The notes under the pieces are model-generated. The model made no database searches, was not told the origin of the DNA, and was given only the letters and a program-made list of their open reading frames with translations. A stretch of DNA of 64,000 bases from NCBI GenBank assembly GCA_030834895.1, contig JAUQXA010000036.1:48901-112900 (forward strand), in the 5' to 3' direction. Every line of letters starts with the position of its first letter. Position 1 is the first letter of the stretch. Position numbers and translations under genes: made by a program. This document shows, piece after piece, positions 26,371 through 37,861 of the stretch. This DNA comes from Anaerolineales bacterium (GTDB lineage Bacteria; Chloroflexota; Anaerolineae; Anaerolineales; Villigracilaceae).

Positions 26371-27333
26371 CTAGTCACGAGGGTCATGTTCCAGGTTGAT
26401 CATGGTGCGGACAGTATAAGTCGGCTTGCGTTGGGATTCATGATATGTGCGAACAAGTAGTTCCGCAATCAAGCCCATCAATATTGACTGAAAGCCAAGT
26501 GTGAACAGCATGGCACTGACCTGAAACAATGGGGAGCCAGTAACGCTAACCAGAAAAAAGAGGCGGCGTACAAGCAGATAGACCATGGTTGCAAAGCCAA
26601 TAAACATGAGAAGTCCGCCTGCGCCGCCAAAGAGATAGATCGGCTTTGAAGAATAAGCGACAAGGAATTTTACGGTAAACAGGTCAAGAATCACCTTAAT
26701 GGTTCGCTCAAGCCCATATTTTGTCTTGCCAAATTTTCGAGGATGGTGATTGACCTGCACTTCTGTGATTTTTGCACCAACAGAACTGGCATAGACTGGA
26801 ATAAAACGATGCATTTCGCCGTACAAGCGGAATCCCTCCAGCACATCACGGCGGTAAGCCTTGAGCGTACAGCCATAATCATGCAGATGGACACCCGTCA
26901 CCCATGAGATAAGCCCATTTGCCACCATGGAAGGAAAATTACGGGTGATCGCATTATCCTTGCGGCTTTTGCGCCAGCCGCTGACAAGGTCATACCCTTC
27001 GTCAAGTTTGGCAAGCATCATTGGAATGTCGGCAGGGTCGTTTTGCATATCAGCATCCAGCAAGACGATAATCTCACCCTGGGCATAGTCCAGTCCAGCG
27101 GCAATGGCGGCGGTTTGTCCGAAATTTCGGCGAAAGGATATGACACGTATATGTGGGAGGTCGTTCTGCGCATATTCCTTCAACACAGACAGGCTTTTGT
27201 CATAACTGCCATCATCCACCAAAATCAACTCCCATGAGGTGTTAAGCGAAGACATGACCTTGTAAACGGCATCGAACAGGAGGGGTAAATTATCCTGCTC
27301 ATTGAAGACTGGGGTAATAAGTGAAAGTTTCAT
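26371..27333 (-). CDS. GT2 polyprenyl-phosphate glycosyltransferase with two C-terminal membrane helices
   Basis: A 320-aa protein. Its GT2 catalytic domain has SLITPVFNEQDNLP, LVDDGSYD, V-L-L-D-A-D-M-Q (D-x-D) and the late H-H-P-R-K-F-G-K-T-K-Y-G characteristic of DPM1/ArnC/GtrB. Two hydrophobic helices follow (about residues 230-300). Such enzymes charge undecaprenyl phosphate with a sugar for GT-C enzymes outside the membrane. The neighbouring ArnT-like gene, whose stop is adjacent, is the natural user of that product. Confidence 0.92.
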   Translation of the reverse strand: MKLSLITPVFNEQDNLPLLFDAVYKVMSSLNTSWELILVDDGSYDKSLSVLKEYAQNDLPHIRVISFRRNFGQTAAIAAGLDYAQGEIIVLLDADMQNDPADIPMMLAKLDEGYDLVSGWRKSRKDNAITRNFPSMVANGLISWVTGVHLHDYGCTLKAYRRDVLEGFRLYGEMHRFIPVYASSVGAKITEVQVNHHPRKFGKTKYGLERTIKVILDLFTVKFLVAYSSKPIYLFGGAGGLLMFIGFATMVYLLVRRLFFLVSVTGSPLFQVSAMLFTLGFQSILMGLIAELLVRTYHESQRKPTYTVRTMINLEHDPRD

Positions 27334-29169
27334 TTATTTCCTACGAAAAACACGCAATATAGAACCCTCCAGGCAGGAGGTCCCCACAGAAGAACGCGGG
27401 AATTCATCGAACTGGTCGGGAGCAAGAAAAGATTTCCAATCGGCATATCGCCAATCTTCGATGATAAAGAAATCGGCAGTTGCCTTCCATTCAGCGTCCA
27501 TCTCTTCATTCCAATAGCCAAATTTATATAGCTGTTCCCTATCGCCATTGCTGAGAAAAGTATAGCCGCCGTTGATTTGCGGTGGAAAGATTCTAACACC
27601 CGGCAGATATAAGAGGGGTGCGGCGGAAAGACCGCCATCCCAATAGACCAGGCTGCCAGGGGGAATGATGCCCCGTAAATGCTCCCCAATTTGTTCATTC
27701 CCTGCAATGACATCGACGTCACAGTCCGCTTTGGTACTGGCATGTAAAACAGGCGAAAAGAGAAGCCCCAATGCAAGGATGAGTGCGGCAAAAAATGCCG
27801 CGAATTTTACCGTCAGATCGCGCCGCAGCCGAAACCAGATTAAGTATCCCGCTATCATAACCAATGTCCCCACTACGAGCCCGAAAACAGTGGAGGCATA
27901 ACGCATGGATCTGTTATGGTCGAGGTGAAATTTATTCGAAATGATTTCACCCCAGGTCACAAAGCCGGGAAGGATGCGAAAATCACGCATACGCGGGGCA
28001 GGCAGGCTCAAAAGCCAATCGCCAATACTTTCGAAGGCGGAAAAACTGACCCCGGCAAATATTACAAGCAGGAAAATAATCAACAGAACTTGAATCACAA
28101 GCGGAGGACGCCAGTTCCAATTTCTGATCGAGATTGCCACCAACAAAATACCGGCAACATTGAAAAATGCAATATAGGGGCTAAAGCAAAAAACGCAATA
28201 ATCCTGCCCAATGGCGGCCGCAGCGTGCATATAAAACAGCCCCCAGAAGAGGACTTGCAGGAACAAGCCAATACGAAAGTCTGCGCGGGATTTCCAGGCG
28301 CTGAGCCTGGTCCAAAGAAATATCGAAACAAGGCCCCCAACCAGCGGGATAAAGTGGAAACGCACTGCCTGAAAGGTGGAAAGCAATCGTGAATCGAACC
28401 AGATATTCGGAGACCAGACAGGCGTGCCTCCCCCGGAATAAACGGCCTGGGCGGGGATTGTCACCAACGGCACCCAGTACCACAATTGAAGTATGTCGGG
28501 CCAATATGTAATATGCACCATTGTCAAAACCAGCAAGCCCGAAAGCAACAAGCCAAGAGATTTCCAGCCATGCTGCCAGAAGGCATATAAGGCCAGCGCA
28601 GGCAGGACTGGAAGCATGTTTTGGCGCACCATTATCATTATCCCAGTAAGGAGACCACTCATAATCAACTGCCAGATCGGGCGATTCTCTCCCAATACAA
28701 GAACCAGCGACCAGGCCAATAAACATGCGATTGTACTTTGAGTAGCCCCCCCGCTATAGTATTTTATTATCGTTGGACTAAGCGCAAACACCCACACCGA
28801 ACCGGCCGCAAGCCATTTTCCACCAATGCGCTGCGCGGCCACCCATGTCCCTATTACAGCCATCACCCCAAAAAAGACGGCCAGGTAACGTCCAGTACGC
28901 AGTCCGGGTCCGAACAAGAGCTGTACATATCCCGGAATCAAAAAGGAAAGCGGCGCTTTGGTTGTCGAAATTCCGGGTTCGAAAGGACGATATTGTTCGG
29001 AAGCAAACAAGTATCCTTTTAATAAATAGGCCCCCTCATCGAGATTCGAGACGGTGGTATGGGCAAAGATCACGGCTTGAGTAAAATAGGCCATCAGCCC
29101 AATCAAAGCCGCAACATTCGCCATCCATGGACGCCAATTTTGTTTCCGGAAAATTGCAACTTCATTCAT
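27334..29169 (-). CDS. ArnT/GT39-like membrane glycosyltransferase
   Basis: A 611-aa protein. The first periplasmic loop has N-L-D-E-G-A-Y-L-L-K-G, the D-E motif of ArnT/PMT-type GT-C enzymes, followed by about eleven hydrophobic segments. A soluble C-terminal part of ~110 residues ends the protein. Its start is 19 nt after the gmd stop and its stop abuts the GT2 start, forming a compact gmd - GT-C - GT2 - GT4 unit. It likely transfers the sugar loaded by the GT2 enzyme. Confidence 0.85.
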   Translation of the reverse strand: MNEVAIFRKQNWRPWMANVAALIGLMAYFTQAVIFAHTTVSNLDEGAYLLKGYLFASEQYRPFEPGISTTKAPLSFLIPGYVQLLFGPGLRTGRYLAVFFGVMAVIGTWVAAQRIGGKWLAAGSVWVFALSPTIIKYYSGGATQSTIACLLAWSLVLVLGENRPIWQLIMSGLLTGIMIMVRQNMLPVLPALALYAFWQHGWKSLGLLLSGLLVLTMVHITYWPDILQLWYWVPLVTIPAQAVYSGGGTPVWSPNIWFDSRLLSTFQAVRFHFIPLVGGLVSIFLWTRLSAWKSRADFRIGLFLQVLFWGLFYMHAAAAIGQDYCVFCFSPYIAFFNVAGILLVAISIRNWNWRPPLVIQVLLIIFLLVIFAGVSFSAFESIGDWLLSLPAPRMRDFRILPGFVTWGEIISNKFHLDHNRSMRYASTVFGLVVGTLVMIAGYLIWFRLRRDLTVKFAAFFAALILALGLLFSPVLHASTKADCDVDVIAGNEQIGEHLRGIIPPGSLVYWDGGLSAAPLLYLPGVRIFPPQINGGYTFLSNGDREQLYKFGYWNEEMDAEWKATADFFIIEDWRYADWKSFLAPDQFDEFPRSSVGTSCLEGSILRVFRRK

Positions 29170-29187
29170 AAACTATCAAACGGAACA

Positions 29188-31751
<2,564 letters not shown>

Positions 31752-31898
31752 AACCCCACTTTTACCACGAAGTGACAAAGAACGCATGAGAAATCAACAG
31801 GACATCAGTTATGAAATTGACTCGCCAGAGAAAGAATATTGACTCACGCAAGTATTATAATGAATTGTGAATGGAGTTTTCGTGAAAGGAGAATAAAC

Positions 31899-34316
31899 AT
31901 GACAAAGCATGATGAAGTCGAGGTCCAACGACGGCGCAAGGGAGAGCCTCCCACAGGCAGGGCGGAGGCACCGCGCAGAGAGACGGGCGGCGGACAAGGC
32001 GGAGGGGCAGGGTTTCCTTCAGGTGGTGGTTTCCGTCCATCTGGCGGAATTCCCTCACGTGGACGTCAGGTTGGTGGCTGCGGCTCGATTTTGGTGTTAA
32101 TCATCGTGGTAGCATTTTATATTTTTTCCAACGGACAGATCGACCTGACAGGTGGGGGACTCGGAGATCAACCCCAAGGACAGGACACCTATTCCGAACC
32201 GCTTCAACAACCTCAGTCAGCATCCATCCCGCAATCCAACTTCACGCCGCCCGTGCCGGCTTCCGGGTCGGGACAAACATGGACCATCATGCTTTATCAG
32301 GATGCTGACGACCAAATCCTCGAAAAGGATATTTTCGTGGACTTGAATGAAGCGGAACGAGTCGGATCCAGTGATCGCGTCAACATCGTCGCGCAAATCG
32401 ACCGTTTCAGAGGGGCATATCAGGGCGACGGCAACTGGACAGGCACACGCCGTTATTACGTCACACAGGATAACGACCTGGCGCAGATCAATTCACAATT
32501 GGCACAGGAACTCGGCGAAGTGGATATGGGAAACGGGCAATCGCTTGTGGACTTTGTCCAATGGTCTGCCGCAAATTTTCCCGCCGATAAATATGTGCTG
32601 ATCCTGTCAGACCATGGCATGGGCTGGCCGGGCGGCTGGAGCGACCCGGACCCCGGCGGCTCGGATTCAAGCCGCGCTCCTTTGGCGTCACGTCTCGGGC
32701 AAAATATCTACCTGATGGAATTGGATCAGGCTCTCGGTCAGAGTCGTCAGGCGGCGGGTATTGACAAGTTCGAAATGGTCGGCATGGATGCCTGCCTGAT
32801 GGCGCAAGTGGAAGTCATGTCTGCCATTCAGCCACACGCGCGTTATGCGGTCGCGTCCGAAGAAACCGAGCCTTCACTTGGCTGGGCATACGCATCCTTC
32901 CTCGGCGACCTGGTGACCAATCCCGACATGGACGGCTCGCAATTGAGCAAGTTGATTGTGCAAAGTTACATTGCCGAAGACCAGCGCATCTCCGACCCGG
33001 CCGCGCGAGCGGACTTCCTCCAGCAGGGTTCGCCGATGGGCGGTATCTTTGGCTACAACCCCAGTTCCGCCGAGCAGGTGATTGCCCAACTCGAACAAAA
33101 CATCACCATCTCAGCCATCGATCTGGAAAAGTTCCCGGCCTTGCTAAGCAGCATGAACAGCTTTGCCTACGCCCTGCAAAACGAAGACCAGGGACTGGTT
33201 GCGAAGGCGCGCAGTTACACCCAATCCTATACCAGCATCTTCGGGCGCGAGGTTCCTCCGGCGTACATTGACCTCGGTCACTTTGCGCTGCTGCTGGCGA
33301 ACAACACGTCGGACGGGCGCGTAAAACAAACCGCTGAACAGCTTGTCTCGGACTTGCAGAATACGGTCATTGCCGAGCGGCATGGTTCCGGTAAAAAAGG
33401 CTCGACCGGACTCGCCATCTACTTCCCCAACTCGACGCTTTATTCCTCGCCGCTTGCCGGACCTCAGTCTTACACCGTCATCGCGAAACGCTTCGCAGAG
33501 GAATCCCTATGGGACGATTTCCTCGCCTACCATTATATGGACCGCGGATTCGAGGCGCAAACACGCGAGCCTTTCGTGCCATCTTCGGGATTCAGCGTCC
33601 GCGCGCCGGGACAGGGGAACATCACCGTGTCTGATATTACAAAATCAAGCGACACCGCCGCGCCGGGACAACCGATCAAGTTGAGCGTGGACATCAGCGG
33701 GCAGAACATCGGTTACATCTATCTCTTCGTTGGTTATCTCGATACGGCATCCAATTCCATCGCCGTGCTGGATACCGACTACCTCGAAAGCCCGGATACT
33801 CGCGAAGTGAACGGAGTCTATTATCCGGAATGGAGCAGTGACTTCACCATGTCGTTCAACTGGGACCCAACCGTATTTGGAATCAGCGATGGACAAAACA
33901 GCGTCACCGCCCTCTTCCTGCCCCAAACCTACGGGGCTTCGGCGGAGGAAACCGTGTACGCGGTTGAGGGTATTTACACCTTTGCAGATTCGGGTGACTC
34001 GGTCAATTCGCGGTTGCTTTTCCAAAATGGAAATCTCGTCCAGGTGTTTGGCACCACTGGTCAGGAGGATACGGGTGCGCCGCGCGAGATCACACCCCAA
34101 CCCGGTGACCAGTTCACCCTGCTGGACAAGTGGCTTGACAATTCTTCCGGCAACATGCAGGTCTCTTACGAGCAGGGTCAAACTTTCACCTTCAGCACGG
34201 AACCGCTCAAGTGGGAGCAACTATATGCCGCAGCCGGCAATTACGTTGTTGGGTTTGTGATCGAAGATTTGGACGGAAACCAGTATCCAGTCTACACTCA
34301 GATAACGGTACAGTAA
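31899..34316 (+). CDS. Membrane-anchored clostripain-family (C11) cysteine peptidase
   Basis: An 805-aa protein. It has a Gly/Arg-rich cytoplasmic N-terminus (1-60), one membrane segment (about 63-78), a Gln/Pro linker, then the C11 domain from ~125. The catalytic dyad is visible as S-D-H239-G-M-G-W and G-M-D-A-C299-L. A C-terminal region of ~280 residues is beta-rich. Clostripain relatives cleave after Arg/Lys and resemble caspases in fold. AAAGGAG at 31885-31891 sets the start; a TTG start 20 codons upstream is less likely. Its target is unknown. Confidence 0.9.
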   Translation: MTKHDEVEVQRRRKGEPPTGRAEAPRRETGGGQGGGAGFPSGGGFRPSGGIPSRGRQVGGCGSILVLIIVVAFYIFSNGQIDLTGGGLGDQPQGQDTYSEPLQQPQSASIPQSNFTPPVPASGSGQTWTIMLYQDADDQILEKDIFVDLNEAERVGSSDRVNIVAQIDRFRGAYQGDGNWTGTRRYYVTQDNDLAQINSQLAQELGEVDMGNGQSLVDFVQWSAANFPADKYVLILSDHGMGWPGGWSDPDPGGSDSSRAPLASRLGQNIYLMELDQALGQSRQAAGIDKFEMVGMDACLMAQVEVMSAIQPHARYAVASEETEPSLGWAYASFLGDLVTNPDMDGSQLSKLIVQSYIAEDQRISDPAARADFLQQGSPMGGIFGYNPSSAEQVIAQLEQNITISAIDLEKFPALLSSMNSFAYALQNEDQGLVAKARSYTQSYTSIFGREVPPAYIDLGHFALLLANNTSDGRVKQTAEQLVSDLQNTVIAERHGSGKKGSTGLAIYFPNSTLYSSPLAGPQSYTVIAKRFAEESLWDDFLAYHYMDRGFEAQTREPFVPSSGFSVRAPGQGNITVSDITKSSDTAAPGQPIKLSVDISGQNIGYIYLFVGYLDTASNSIAVLDTDYLESPDTREVNGVYYPEWSSDFTMSFNWDPTVFGISDGQNSVTALFLPQTYGASAEETVYAVEGIYTFADSGDSVNSRLLFQNGNLVQVFGTTGQEDTGAPREITPQPGDQFTLLDKWLDNSSGNMQVSYEQGQTFTFSTEPLKWEQLYAAAGNYVVGFVIEDLDGNQYPVYTQITVQ

Positions 34317-34338
34317 AACTCTCTCTCCCTTAATCATC

Positions 34339-34364
34339 ACGGCACAGACGTTTGTCCGTGCCGT
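34339..34364 (+). terminator. Hairpin terminator after the clostripain-type gene
   Basis: ACGGCACAGAC (34339-34349), loop GTTT, GTCCGTGCCGT (34354-34364): an 11-bp stem with one mismatch, followed by TTATGTTATA. It lies 23 nt after the stop. The T-tract is short, so efficiency is uncertain. Confidence 0.65.
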
Positions 34365-34541
34365 TTATGTTATATGCCGCCCTTCGTCTCCGCTCAGGAC
34401 GTATTCTCCGCGCGGCAAAGCGCGGACTTTTCCGCCTCCTCACTTGAGGTGACAAATGATACATGACTCAGGGAATGGAATGGTTGTATATTTACTTTAA
34501 AGCATTGGCTCAAGACAAAGAGCAGAAATTTGGGAGCAGGT

Positions 34542-35402
34542 ATGAAAGACATCCTTGCGTTCATGAAATGGGAACGTTTGGTTGCATGGAAGGTATTTTC
34601 CCTAAAGGAATTTCCTGTCAGGCCGCTTGTGCCGATTGGATTTGGGTCCAGATTTCGGGAATTCCATGATTGGGTTGAACCCAAATCGCAGATATGGGTT
34701 GTCACCAAAATTTCAAACCAGCATTCCCTGGCCGCGCGAATCACAGTTCGGGAAATTCTGGACAGGAACTCGATGCCCGAAGAGCAATGGCCTTCCCAGG
34801 GTGTTGGACTGTTGAAGATATGGAGATTTGTGGCGACCGCCGATTTGGACAACAGCGAGTTTTTCGAGACCAACAATGCGGCGACTGTGTTGAGAGCCAA
34901 CGGAATACGATTTGGCAGGAACCGCACTCTTGTTTATCGGGAAGAGTCCCTGGAGGATATGTTCAAGACGTGCATGGAGCAGGGAAGAAGGACGGTGTTC
35001 ATAAGCTATCGCTGGGGGGAGGCGAAGAGATTTGCAAAAGGGCTGGCAAAAGAACTTCGCAAGGAAGGGTTTAGCCCCTGGCTGGATGCCATGGCTTTGC
35101 CGGAATACGAAGCCGATCGAGAATCCGAAAAGGATGCGCCGAGATTGAACAGATTGATTAAATCGGGCATCGAAAGAAGTAAGTTCGCAATCGTGATAGA
35201 CACCAGGACGTATGGCGAGTCTTATTGGACCAGACTGGAACAAGATTATCTCAACGAGAATGGAATCCCCAAATTTTACATTGACGCAAAAGATGCGAAG
35301 GAAACGAATGGCAAACAATATGCCTTTGCAAAAAGCCCCAAAGATGTAATTCGAGAATTTCTAAGTCAAATCCCGCCCGGCAATGCAAACTCTGGACGCT
35401 GA
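34542..35402 (+). CDS. TIR-domain protein with unrecognised N-terminal domain
   Basis: A 286-aa protein. The TIR domain spans about residues 149-245: RTVFISYRWGEAKRFAKGL, GFSPWLDAM, then S-Y-W229-T-R-L-E233. A Glu four residues after the Trp is where NADase TIR domains carry their catalytic Glu, so NAD cleavage is possible. Residues 1-130 (several conserved Trp, I-W-V-V-T-K-I-S) are beta-rich in character and may be PUA/EVE-like, but I cannot confirm that. GGGAG precedes the ATG at 34542. It converges on a KAP-type NTPase gene. Confidence 0.8.
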   Translation: MKDILAFMKWERLVAWKVFSLKEFPVRPLVPIGFGSRFREFHDWVEPKSQIWVVTKISNQHSLAARITVREILDRNSMPEEQWPSQGVGLLKIWRFVATADLDNSEFFETNNAATVLRANGIRFGRNRTLVYREESLEDMFKTCMEQGRRTVFISYRWGEAKRFAKGLAKELRKEGFSPWLDAMALPEYEADRESEKDAPRLNRLIKSGIERSKFAIVIDTRTYGESYWTRLEQDYLNENGIPKFYIDAKDAKETNGKQYAFAKSPKDVIREFLSQIPPGNANSGR

Positions 35403-35453
35403 TAAAGACACAAAACGCAGGAATTGTCCCTTCCCCCTTTACCTTTACCCGGC

Positions 35454-36878
35454 TCAACCCGTCACCGTCAACTCATCGATCAGGCTGATCTGCGAGACCA
35501 GACTCCTGACCTCTTTGTAATACAAGTCATATTGAATCTTCTCGGCAAAGCGCAGCACCTGCTGGGCGTAGCGGCGCTCGACCGGGTTCTGGCTTTGAGC
35601 GTCCGCCCGCAACCCAGCCAACAGTTCAGCGCGACTCTCGTCGGAGTGCAAACAACCGAAGACGAGATACACCTCGAACTGAGCCAGCATCCAGCGGCAG
35701 ACCTGGTCGCTGACGTCCAAATCCTGCTTGATATCTTCCAACAGCATCTTGACATCAGCGGGTGAAAGTTCATCTAACAGCAGGGAATGGGATTGGGGTT
35801 TGGCTGTCTTCAACGCAACCAGCAAAGCCAGCAGATAGGAATACAAGCGCACATCCGGCGACGTAGTCCGCAAGACAAGATTGATTTCGGTGAAGCACTG
35901 CTCGATGACACGCAGACTGAAACGATAGGATCGCGCCAGCTTCACGAAACCCTGCATCAACGCATCACGCTCATTGATTCCATCCCGGCGTTTTGCGAAC
36001 ACTTCCTGCAACTGAAAACGGTCGAAGAGGAGCTGGCAGTATTTTTCCACAGTGGGTTCGGGGAGGTTGACGCTGAAGTCGATAAACCGTCTCAAGTACG
36101 CATCCGAGTCCATTCCCGGCCCATATTTCGACTTGACCGACTGTTCGATCTGGTTGCGGTCCATCCCCAAAACGTAGACCATCCCCTTGACGCTGAAGAT
36201 GTGCATGATGCGCTCGAGCAGGGAGATGCTGAATTCGGGGCGGCAGCGATCCAATTCGTCGATGAAAAAAACGGCCGGGGATTTTTTGCCTGCCCCTTCG
36301 GAAAACGCTCTGGTGACCTTGGTCAGTTCGTTCCTGAATTCCTGAACCCCTTTCCTGTCATTATCATACTGCTTCATTTTTTCTTCCGCCATTTCGGACG
36401 CAAAACTGGCGATGTCACCCCCACTATTGAACAACAAATCGGAGACCTTCTTGACGGATTCCTGTCCCAGCAATCCCTGGGTGGCAATCTGCACTGTCAG
36501 CGGCAGGGCGCGGCGGACGATTGTCCCGCCAACGTTTTGAAGTTTCCGAAGCTGCATACTAAACTGTCCGGTAGAGCTTTTTTCGGCAAGCGTTCGGTTG
36601 ATCTCACCAACGAAGGCAATCAACGGATCTTCGACAAAATCATTTTCCCAGGCATTGAAGTAAAAACACACGTGACCCAGAGACTCCAAATGCGCCTTCC
36701 ACATTTTGATAAACGTGGTCATTCCCCAGCCCCAGGGTGCCTGCACGCTGAGGACGAAGGGCTGTTTCGTCGACTCGACGAGGAGCGTCAGGTTTTCGGC
36801 AATCCTCTTGCGCTCCAACATGTCATTCTGGAATGGATCCTGCGATGGGATTTCGATCTCGACGTTTTTCTTCAACAT
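35454..36878 (-). CDS. KAP-type P-loop NTPase with altered Walker A
   Basis: A 474-aa KAP-family protein. After the N-terminal DPFQNDMLERKRIAENL, the P-loop region reads A-P-W-G-W-G-M53-T-T-F: Met replaces the invariant Lys, an AAG-to-ATG type change. The YFNAWEND motif and Walker B AVFFIDELDRCRPEF (about 202-214) are intact, and a possibly membrane-associating segment lies at 115-140. KAP NTPases often act at the membrane and several occur in defence loci. GGAGG before the ATG at 36878 sets the start. With Lys lost, ATP hydrolysis is doubtful. Confidence 0.88.
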   Translation of the reverse strand: MLKKNVEIEIPSQDPFQNDMLERKRIAENLTLLVESTKQPFVLSVQAPWGWGMTTFIKMWKAHLESLGHVCFYFNAWENDFVEDPLIAFVGEINRTLAEKSSTGQFSMQLRKLQNVGGTIVRRALPLTVQIATQGLLGQESVKKVSDLLFNSGGDIASFASEMAEEKMKQYDNDRKGVQEFRNELTKVTRAFSEGAGKKSPAVFFIDELDRCRPEFSISLLERIMHIFSVKGMVYVLGMDRNQIEQSVKSKYGPGMDSDAYLRRFIDFSVNLPEPTVEKYCQLLFDRFQLQEVFAKRRDGINERDALMQGFVKLARSYRFSLRVIEQCFTEINLVLRTTSPDVRLYSYLLALLVALKTAKPQSHSLLLDELSPADVKMLLEDIKQDLDVSDQVCRWMLAQFEVYLVFGCLHSDESRAELLAGLRADAQSQNPVERRYAQQVLRFAEKIQYDLYYKEVRSLVSQISLIDELTVTG

Positions 36879-36925
36879 GCCAGCCTCCAAACCCAATTCA
36901 TCCGTGTGTTGATGAGATTATACTC

Positions 36926-37663
36926 TCATCCCTCTTCATCCTTTTGCAGAATCATCACCTTGTAGGCTTCGGCAAATTCGAGTCCCTTCTCTTTGCCCTC
37001 TTCATTTGCCCACTCGCGAATCCACTTGTCCACGTTGTGTGTATCGGTCTGGCTGACGTGTTTCTTCAGGGCTTCGATCTTGATGTCGAGTGTCTCGCGG
37101 ATGTCGACCCAGGTATCGGACTTTTCCGCGCCGTGGATGTACAACCGCTTGACGTTATGCGGCTCATATCCCGCTTCGAGCAGGTCGGTGAAAATGAGCC
37201 TTGTCCCGGCTGACGGGAAGACCGCGTACATGGCGGCCTCGGCAGCCGCGCGATGGTCGGGGTGATTGATGTATTCATTGCCATAGAACATCGCGGAAGG
37301 GTCGCCTGTGACCACCACATCGGGTTTGTACTGGCGGATGAGACGGGTCAAATCCTTGCGCAGTTCCAGGCTGGGGACGAGTTCCCCGTCTGGATAGCGC
37401 AGGAAGATGGTCTCCGCGACGCCGAGCACGGCATTGGCAGTTTGTTGTTCCGCCTCGCGGATTTTTGCCAGCACAGGCTTGTGCTCCGCATCATGGGCGA
37501 TATCGTTCGAGCCTGAGTCCCCGCTGGTGACCAGCACAGAGATGACCCTGCATCCCGCCTTCGTCCACTTCGCCAGCGTGCCAGCAATCGTAAAATCCTG
37601 GTCATCGGGATGGGCAATAATCGACATCGCAATTTTAGGGAGGTATTCTTTTTCGTTGGACAT
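36926..37663 (-). CDS. PIG-L (LmbE-like) deacetylase
   Basis: A 245-aa protein with the zinc motif A-H-P-D-D near residue 18 and the second ligand block N-H-P-D-H-R around residue 130. The family removes N-acetyl groups from GlcNAc-type conjugates such as GlcNAc-PI, mycothiol or bacillithiol precursors, and lincosamide intermediates. The substrate here is unknown; a surface amino sugar or a thiol precursor are both possible. The start MSNEKEY at 37663 is chosen over an in-frame start at 37696. Confidence 0.9.
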   Translation of the reverse strand: MSNEKEYLPKIAMSIIAHPDDQDFTIAGTLAKWTKAGCRVISVLVTSGDSGSNDIAHDAEHKPVLAKIREAEQQTANAVLGVAETIFLRYPDGELVPSLELRKDLTRLIRQYKPDVVVTGDPSAMFYGNEYINHPDHRAAAEAAMYAVFPSAGTRLIFTDLLEAGYEPHNVKRLYIHGAEKSDTWVDIRETLDIKIEALKKHVSQTDTHNVDKWIREWANEEGKEKGLEFAEAYKVMILQKDEEG

Positions 37664-37817
37664 GAGGGCGATTTTACCCCATCCACCAACCTCCAACTCT
37701 CTCGGTTTCTCTCCCTATTTTTCTTCCTGCCGCCTGAGCCAGGTAGTGTTCTGTGTTGCAAACATTTGCCAGTATCAGTACAGTGGTCATCTGTGGAGAA
37801 TGAAACGAGAGAATTAA

Positions 37818-37848
37818 ATACACCGCCCTCGTTTTGAGGACGGTGTAT
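37818..37848. terminator. Bidirectional hairpin terminator
   Basis: ATACACCGCCCTC (37818-37830), loop GTTTT, GAGGACGGTGTAT (37836-37848): a 13-bp stem with one mismatch, with TTTTC on the plus side and TTTAATT on the minus side. It sits just past the stop of the beta-helix gene (minus strand). The remainder of the ~200-nt gap shows nothing else. Confidence 0.8.
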
Positions 37849-37861
37849 TTTCATGTGGTTG

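Noticed and set aside
31817..31861. Canonical sigma-70 promoter for the clostripain-type gene
   Set aside because: TATAAT at 31856-31861 is good, but the two TTGACT boxes lie 11 and 33 nt away, not 16-18, so the promoter is not convincing as drawn. The repeated TTGACTC could still be a protein site.
34394..34927. 177-codon minus-strand open frame before the TIR gene
   Set aside because: Overlaps the TIR protein's coding region antisense and has no domain or ribosome binding site.
35787..36965. 392-codon plus-strand open frame
   Set aside because: Antisense of the KAP NTPase gene; rich in His/Asp/Phe, no domain.
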